Shown here: in pieces, positions 6,372-13,600 of the stretch
Layout of the letters: each line of letters opens with the position of its first letter
Numbering within the stretch: position 1 is the stretch's first letter
From: Candidatus Proelusimicrobium tauri
GTDB lineage: Bacteria; Elusimicrobiota; Elusimicrobia; Elusimicrobiales; Elusimicrobiaceae
Direction of reading: 5' to 3'
Assembly (NCBI GenBank): GCA_002311025.1
Contig: DBYY01000011.1
Location: 1-14,325 of the forward strand
Length of the DNA stretch: 14,325 nucleotides
Program-made: the position numbers and the translations under genes
The notes under the pieces: model-generated
What the model saw: the letters and a program-made list of their open reading frames with translations, nothing else
What the model was told of the DNA's origin: nothing
The model's database searches: none

Positions 6372-7547
6372 ATGAACATAAATAACGAAATTTTTTCTTA
6401 TCATTTAGTTCCGAAAATTTATTTTAAACGCGGCGCTTTTGAAGTTGCTATAACGGATTTAAAAGATTATAAATCCGCTTTGATTTTGACCGATAAAACT
6501 ATTGAACATTTAGGTTATGCCTTAGAAGTTCAAGAGGCCTTAGAAGATCTTGGCTTAAATGTAAAAATGTTCGGAGCAATAAATGAATCCCCATCTTTAG
6601 AAAATATGGGTATTTTGCTTGAAATTGTACAAAGTTTTACTCCGCAAATTATTCTTGCTTTCGGCGGCGGAGCAGTTATTGACAGTGCAAAAGCACTTGC
6701 TTTTCTTTACGCAAACCCTAAGGCGGATTTAACAAAATTAGATCAAAATGCTTCTTATAAGAAGAAAGCATATCTTATTGCTATGCCTACAACTTCTGGC
6801 ACCGGTTGCGAGGCAACAAATAATATAGTTGTAAGGACTTCGGAAAATAAAAAAATTACTTTATCCCACTCTGCTTTTATGCCGGATATGGCAATTATTG
6901 ATCCTGAGTGGACTTACTCTCTCCCCCCTGCTTTAGTTGCACAAGGCGGTTTTAATGCTCTTGCAAATGCTTTAGAAGCGTTTTTATCACCTAAAGCAAG
7001 CCAATTCAGCAATGGTTTTGCACTTGAAGCCGTGCGCTTAATTTATAAGTATTTGGCACTTTCCTATCAAGATGCAAAACACATCATAGCAAGAGAAAAA
7101 ATGCATTATAGCGCAACTTTATCTGGCATGGCATCTTCAAATTCTTCTCTAGGATTAACTTACGATTTAGCATGGCGTTTAAATAATGCTTTTAAAATAC
7201 CTGTCGGTATTGCTTGTGCACAACTTTTAAAACCGGTTATAAAATTCAATCTCGGCGATGCAAAAGTTTCAAGGAAAGCATGCCATATTTTTGATTATAT
7301 CTTTAAGGATAAATCAACTTTACCGGCCGAAGAAAAAATAAAAAAATTGCTTACTTCTATTGACGAATTAAAAAAATCCGTCGGTATATCGGCAAGTTTA
7401 AAAGAATGTGGGGTTTCTTCTGAAGATTTTAATAAACACTTAGAAGAACTTTGTCAAGAATTAACACCGGAGCAAAGCACTCACGCTGCTATAAAACCAA
7501 CGCCGGAACAAATAAAACAACTTTTAATTGAATCTTTTGAAGGTTAG
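6372..7547 (+). CDS. Iron-containing alcohol dehydrogenase family protein lacking all metal ligands (probable pseudoenzyme)
   Basis: The 391-residue protein aligns over its full length with group III (Fe-dependent) alcohol dehydrogenases, closest in style to the C-terminal domain of AdhE (for example SNGFALEAVRLIYKYL, REKMHYSATLSGMA and the end EQIKQLL). The N-terminal Rossmann-like part is intact: TDKT with Asp41, the glycine motif GGGAVID (98-104), PTTSGTG (139-145) and IIDPEW. The metal site is not. Relative to E. coli FucO, Asp196 is Asn195, His200 is Asn199, His263 is Tyr264 and His277 is Val278; the nearby His267 is Trp268. The usual PHG reads PVG. With no ligand left, Fe2+ or Zn2+ catalysis as in the family is not expected, though NAD(P)(H) may still bind. 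A role as a regulator, sensor, scaffold or metal-independent enzyme is possible. The gene is monocistronic, divergent from the membrane operon and ends before a bidirectional terminator. Family call is sure; lack of the site is read directly; function is open. Confidence 0.9.
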   Translation: MNINNEIFSYHLVPKIYFKRGAFEVAITDLKDYKSALILTDKTIEHLGYALEVQEALEDLGLNVKMFGAINESPSLENMGILLEIVQSFTPQIILAFGGGAVIDSAKALAFLYANPKADLTKLDQNASYKKKAYLIAMPTTSGTGCEATNNIVVRTSENKKITLSHSAFMPDMAIIDPEWTYSLPPALVAQGGFNALANALEAFLSPKASQFSNGFALEAVRLIYKYLALSYQDAKHIIAREKMHYSATLSGMASSNSSLGLTYDLAWRLNNAFKIPVGIACAQLLKPVIKFNLGDAKVSRKACHIFDYIFKDKSTLPAEEKIKKLLTSIDELKKSVGISASLKECGVSSEDFNKHLEELCQELTPEQSTHAAIKPTPEQIKQLLIESFEG

Positions 7548-7563
7548 TTTTAAATAAGACATA

Positions 7564-7603
7564 AAAAACCCTGTTGTCAGATAAATTCTGCCACAGGGTT
7601 TTT
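7564..7603. terminator. Bidirectional intrinsic terminator between convergent genes
   Basis: AAAAACCCTGT at 7564-7574 pairs with ACAGGGTTTTT at 7593-7603. The stem is extended by an inner CAG/CTG pairing (7578-7580 with 7588-7590) across a small internal mismatch, with a 7-base loop. A and T runs on the outer sides let it work in both directions, for the dehydrogenase-family gene from the left and the giant gene (stop at 7615) from the right. Confidence 0.9.
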
Positions 7604-7614
7604 CTTTGTTTAAA

Positions 7615-10600
7615 TTATTTTACTTTATAAGAAGGAACGAATGTGCCTATATATTCCCAATTGCCACCTTTTGCGGGAGCAGATATGGCACTTAGCCAAA
7701 TCGGATCCAAAGTATTGCCGAGTAAATTAAATTTGGAAATTTCACCTAAATCAAGTTTACTATACCCTTTTACATTAGCATCAGAAATATAAACTTTTGC
7801 TTCAGGCACGCCTATTTCTTTTGCAATATTTTCCGCTAATACACTAACTTCCTGGAGATATTTATATTTATTATAAGGTTCTGTAATTTTTAAATCATCA
7901 ATTAAAAGGGCTGGCTCTCTGATAACTGAACCGGGAACGATTTGTCCGTTTTCAAAAATCTGTATACGATTAATTACAGGTAAAAGCATTGCATTACCAA
8001 CCACTTTACCGTTTACCACAACCTCTATTGCCCCTACAAAAGTATTCATTACATAAGGAATTGCATAAATATCATAATAACCGCCCACAGCCGTGCAAGT
8101 ATGAGAATTATTACCTAAAAATAAACTTCTTGAAGGATCTCTCATATTAACTTGTCTTATTTCCACCAAGTTGTTACCGTCATAGAAAGTTCTGCTTAAT
8201 TTTTGGTTAGGATGTGTCCATTTTTCATAATCTAAACCATACTTCTTAAATTTCTCTTGTGTCATAGTATTATACTGAGTTTTATCGAGATTTTCCCCAA
8301 AGTCTCCGCGAACAATCATATTTGCCATTTCTTGGAATTTCAATCTAAATTCTTCTTGCTGAATAGAGGCAAATAAACTACTCAAATAAGGATTTGAAGC
8401 GAGGTGTAATGTTTCTTCAAGTTTTTGATTATAAACTCCGCCTAAAGCGTCTTTAATTAATATCATTAGTTTTTCATTATAAAGAACATTTCTCTTGTGG
8501 AAATCTTTTTCCTTCATAATATTTATTAAACCTAATAGTTCTTCTTCTCTATTGAAACTGCTCATTAGCGTCATTCTTTCAATTTTTTCTTGAGGTGATA
8601 TATAATCCCCTTGTTTAAGTAAAGTTCTTAATTCTTTAGTGTATGTATTTATCTGATTTTTTAAAGCGGATAAATCTTCCGGTGCGGTGCTGGCAAATTG
8701 TGCTTTAAGATTCTTTATTTCCGTTTCCAAATCTATTACTCTTTCACTTTTATTCGGATATAAAACCTGTAAAAATGACTCTCTTGTTCTTGCATTAAAA
8801 TTTGATTCTAAAAGCGAAGCCGCCTCAATAAATTGTTCAAACTTTAACATTTTATAACCCATTGCGGCAATTAAGGTACTTTCATCACAAATTTTTAAAG
8901 CAGCGGTTATTTGAGGTGATAAAAGATAAATAAAGTTCTTTATATCACTATTACTAAATTTTCTATTTTCTACCGTTAAGAAAGTTCCTTTTCTTTGTAT
9001 TGCTTCATTTGCTATTCTATCAATAGTATTAAAAGCATTTTCATTAAAAACAGTTTTCCCTTCCAATGTAGTATAACACTCGTTAAAAAGATTCCCTATT
9101 GATTCTAAAGATATCCCCTCCTGTAAGAAGTTAAAAACTCTATTATACTTATCAAAATTCAGTTTTCCTGTTTCAAATTTCTCTGTATCACTTGCAAGAT
9201 TCATTATCTTTAAAGCATCAATTTGCGGGAAATTATCTGATATCTTTAGTAAAGCATTAAGTTCATCTATTGAGGCTTCCACATAATCAAAAGTTTCCTC
9301 AATAGAGATGGATGGTATCTTTTGGGCTATTGTGTAAATTTTGGCGTATCTTTCATAATTAAAACCTTGGTTATCAAAGGAATTATTAAACGCCATCATA
9401 TTAAAATTAATATCCGGTCTTATTTGATTGCCTTTCACAAACAAATCAAACAAAGAAGATTCAAAAATCCCTTCTACCTTACAATTTTGAATTATGTAAT
9501 AAAGATTTGTTTCATGAACACCTTTATTTTTCAAATGGGCTACGGCTGTTTCTTCTGTCCAAGTTGTGGGATTGGCCTTCATTTTTTCAATTTCGGATAA
9601 AATTAAAGCCAAAGGACCGGAAATAATACCATTGGAAGGATTTATTAAAGAATTCCAATATTTATTCAAAAACGAAAAATACTTACCTCTGGAAGAAACA
9701 AACTGTTTTTGCTCAAAAGGATTTTGCAAATGATATAAGTAGACGTGGTCAGAAAGGTCTTCCCACGCTCTTTTTGCGGATAAAGAATAACTCAAGTAAA
9801 TAGGATATTTACCGATGCTTCCCAAAGGGAAAATACTATATCCTTTTTCTTCCGGATAAGTATTTAAAAATTGTGCTATCGGAGGAGGCAATTCTCTTGG
9901 ATCTGCAAAGTTTTGTAAGGCTTTATCTTGTCCGACAACAGACATATAAATCGGTATATGCGGTTTTCCTATTTCTGCGGCAAACTTTCTTGCAAAAGTT
10001 ACAACCGCCTCACTTATTTTTTTATTTTCGGCGAAAATAGCACGAGTCTCCAAAGAGCCCAAAACCAAAGCAAGTTCGCCGTTAACAGCAGCCAAGTAAA
10101 CCATAATGCTACCTACCACTTTACCTTCGGCAAGAATTTCAAAAGCAGTAGACATTTTATTTGTGATTAAAGAAGGTATTGCCTCATCATGAGCACTACC
10201 TAAAGCCCTACAACAAGCGGAATTTGCCCCCATAGAAATTATTGAACTGATATCATTTGTATCGGCAAGACGAATAACAATTTCCTGATTATTTTTTGTC
10301 AAGGTCCTAAGAAATTCTGCCGTGCGCGGCATATTTTCAACTAATTGCGAAAAGACCAAATTTGTAACTTCATGTTGAGAAGAGGAAAGAATTAATTTCT
10401 TTATCAAAGATATACTTTTTGATGCCTGATTAAAATTGTTAACCGCTTGCCCTTCTAAATAAACGATATTGTTTTTGACCGTTATCCCCTTCTTTTCTGC
10501 TTCCGAAGCAAGGAAAGGATAATTATTAATTAATAAAGTAATAATTATGTTTACATCTTCAACAAGTTTTTCTCTTTCTTTTTCAGAATCTATTTGTATT

Positions 10601-13600
10601 TCGGTTTTAAATACGCCTACTTTTTGAGGGTTTGTCCATGCTTCCCAATCAATACCTAATTTTGTAAAAATCTTTTTTGTCTTTTTATTCCAAGAAAGAT
10701 TTTCCATTATCTGTGCTATATCTTTGTCCGAGTTTTCAACTATCAATTTAAAAATACTTTTTAAATTATCCTGGGTTTCCTGTTTCGCATTTAGGAAAGC
10801 AGACATATCGGAATCTTTATCTAAATCCAATCTGTTTAATAACTCATCTGAAACACTTAAGCCCATTTGCTCAAATAATTTGGAAAGATATTTTTCTCTC
10901 CACTGGCGTTCATTTTCAGGCGTAGCAGGCAAAATATAATTCACCAATTCTTGGGCAAAAGTCAAATTTGTTTGGGCCATATTTCCGATTACTTTAAATT
11001 TTTCTAAAATATCTTGAACAAGCAACCCTTCGCCTTTAGCGGTTCTTCTTTGAAGGGATGTTATATTCCTTCTTTCTTCTCTGTAAGAAGGATCTTTTGC
11101 GGCTTTTGCGCGAAGATCATTCATTTGTTTTGTAAGGTCCTTATATTTTTGGCTTTGCGTAGGATTTATCTTCTGTAAAAGTAATTCATATGCTTCAGGA
11201 GAAAAGTTTTGTTTAATAAAATTAGCATAGGTAATAATATTATTTATCTCCTGCATCTTACCCTGATAAGAATGAACAAACGCTTTTAGGCCGACAACCT
11301 CTAAAGTTACTTTAATTTTGTCTTCACAATTTTCAAAATGTTTTTTAATACTTTCCGCAGAAACGCCTATTTTATCAGATTGCTCTAAGGCTTTCTGCAA
11401 GGCTTGGTTATAGAGGTTTTCCAACATTTCCTCATCGGAAACATTTTTCTCTGTTTGAATAGAAGGCAAAGCAATATCTTCCGACACATGAGAAATATGT
11501 TTCATATCGGTATAGGTATACCCTAAAGAAGGCAATGCTTCATATTTCCAATTAGGTATTGTTGCTTTTAAATCTTTTTCAGTTACATCGACAATAGCAT
11601 TATGTAAATTTTCATCGCTCTCATTTAATTGAATTTCCAGATTAACTTTTTCTTCATTAAATTCATTTCTCCCTATGACCTTATATTTCCAACTTTTTGT
11701 TATGTTACTCGGAGGAAGAAGGTAGGAATCAAAATGATAAACATTATTTTGTAGTCTAAAAGGATAGGGGACATCCTTCATATCTTTTATTTTTTCTAAA
11801 GAAAAATCAGGATTACTCCATCTGTTAGGGAAATGCTGTAAAAGCCAAAAAACACCGACACCCAAAAGGTCTTTATCTAAGAAGATACGACTCAAAAGAT
11901 TTAACTCTTGTCTGGATTCTTCCAGTTCTTTTTGCTCTGCTGCAATAGTTACGCTATTATACTCCAAACCGTTGTAATACATTATTGCTCCATAGCGTTT
12001 ATCTTTTACAAGGTCAAAATAAACCGAAGGCATATCATTGACTCTAAGATATTTTGTATCCCCCACATAACAAACATCATTGATTCCGCTCATTAAGAGT
12101 ACATTTATTCCATTTCTTTTCAAATTCTCTCCGGAAACCACATTAACATTCGCTTCTTCTTTCCGCGTTGTGTTCATTGCGGCACTGCTATGACAAGAAC
12201 CGGAAATAAAATTAACTATTGCTCCGTTTCTTTCTTCTTCAATAATATCAAGTAAATCTGTAATTTTTGTTTTATTAATATCCGTTATACTGATATATCC
12301 GTTTTTAGCACCGTGAATTTGGATATATATCGTATATTCGTCAAAAATAGAAGAAAGAATCTTTATTTTGTCCCTAAATGACTTTTGGAAATCTTTTGCT
12401 TTTGACAAATCAAAAGTAAAGAAATTTTCTTCTGAAATATTATTAGGTCTAAAAATGCCGTCAAAGTTATAACCATAGAACATAAAAATAGGCTTTTCGG
12501 CAGTAGCAATATCAATTATTTTCTGAAGTTTCTCTATATCTTGTATTTTTAGTTTCTTATAATCAATTCCACGAACATAATTACCAAAAGATTTAAAGAA
12601 AAATTCTCTTCTGGGCGACAAAGTATTATTAGCAGCGTAATCATTAATTTGTTCAATCATACCATTGAAAACATCTGCTACTGATTCTTCCGCAGAAGAT
12701 AAACCTCGTGTGGAAATAGATTCTAAAAGAGGAGATTCTTCATCAGAAAGTGTAGCAAAACCCTTTAAAACAGCCTTCTTATCGCCCGTAAAACCGTTCT
12801 GTAAATCTAATGAAAGGATGTTTGTTTCAATATCCTTTTCTTTAAGTTTATTTTGCGCTGCTTTCGCAATGTTATATTTAATTATGCTCGTAGGTCCAGA
12901 TAAAGCGAGAAACTTTTTATCTCCTAAATTTAATACAAAAGGATATCCTTGTGCCGCAATTTCATTCGCAAAGTAAATAAATTTAGGTTCAAGATTTTCT
13001 ACTTTCTTTTCTATTTCTTCTGGGGTTAAATTAGTATTGGCATTTGCAAGAGTTTTCAAATCGTCTTCAGAACTAACAAGTCTTAAGGAATACCCTTCCA
13101 ATTTGCCTAATTCTATCATCGCTTTTACGGGATCTTCACCGAAGAATAAATCTTGTAAAAGATTTATTTGTGCCGACATAGTGGCATCATTTTTATAATA
13201 TTCTTTTGCAAAATCAATTGCACGGTAAACCTTGCCTTCATAAATTAAAACAGCACCCAAATATCCCAAGGAAATTGCATTCATAAAATTCTGCGGCATA
13301 TCATAATTTAAGAAAGCACCCAAATTTCTTTTTAATAAATGGTAAACATTATTTTTGCTTGTTATACCAAGATAATTAAAACCATATCTTATAACTTCTC
13401 GCGTAAAATCTATTTCCCCTGCTTGACCGACACAAACAAGAGAAACGATATTTACTTTTGAATTACCTGCATTTTTCTTAATTCTTTTCAGGATGTTGGA
13501 AATGTCTGTTTCCTCATTTTCGGAAATCATAATTGTCCCATTCTGAAAACCGTGCATACTAATAATCAAGGAAAATTCTTTATGAGATGCCGCTAAAGTG

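Noticed and set aside
6372..7547. Dehydrogenase-family gene as a decaying pseudogene
   Set aside because: The frame is intact, the length is normal, the cofactor motifs and C-terminal region are preserved, and it has its own promoter region and terminator; only the metal site is changed.
9322..12976. Short plus-strand open frames inside the giant gene (for example at 9322-9600, 9928-10170, 10724-10939, 11908-12096, 12665-12976)
   Set aside because: They are antisense shadows of a continuous 2,232-residue frame, have no convincing ribosome binding sites and show low-complexity, non-domain-like translations.
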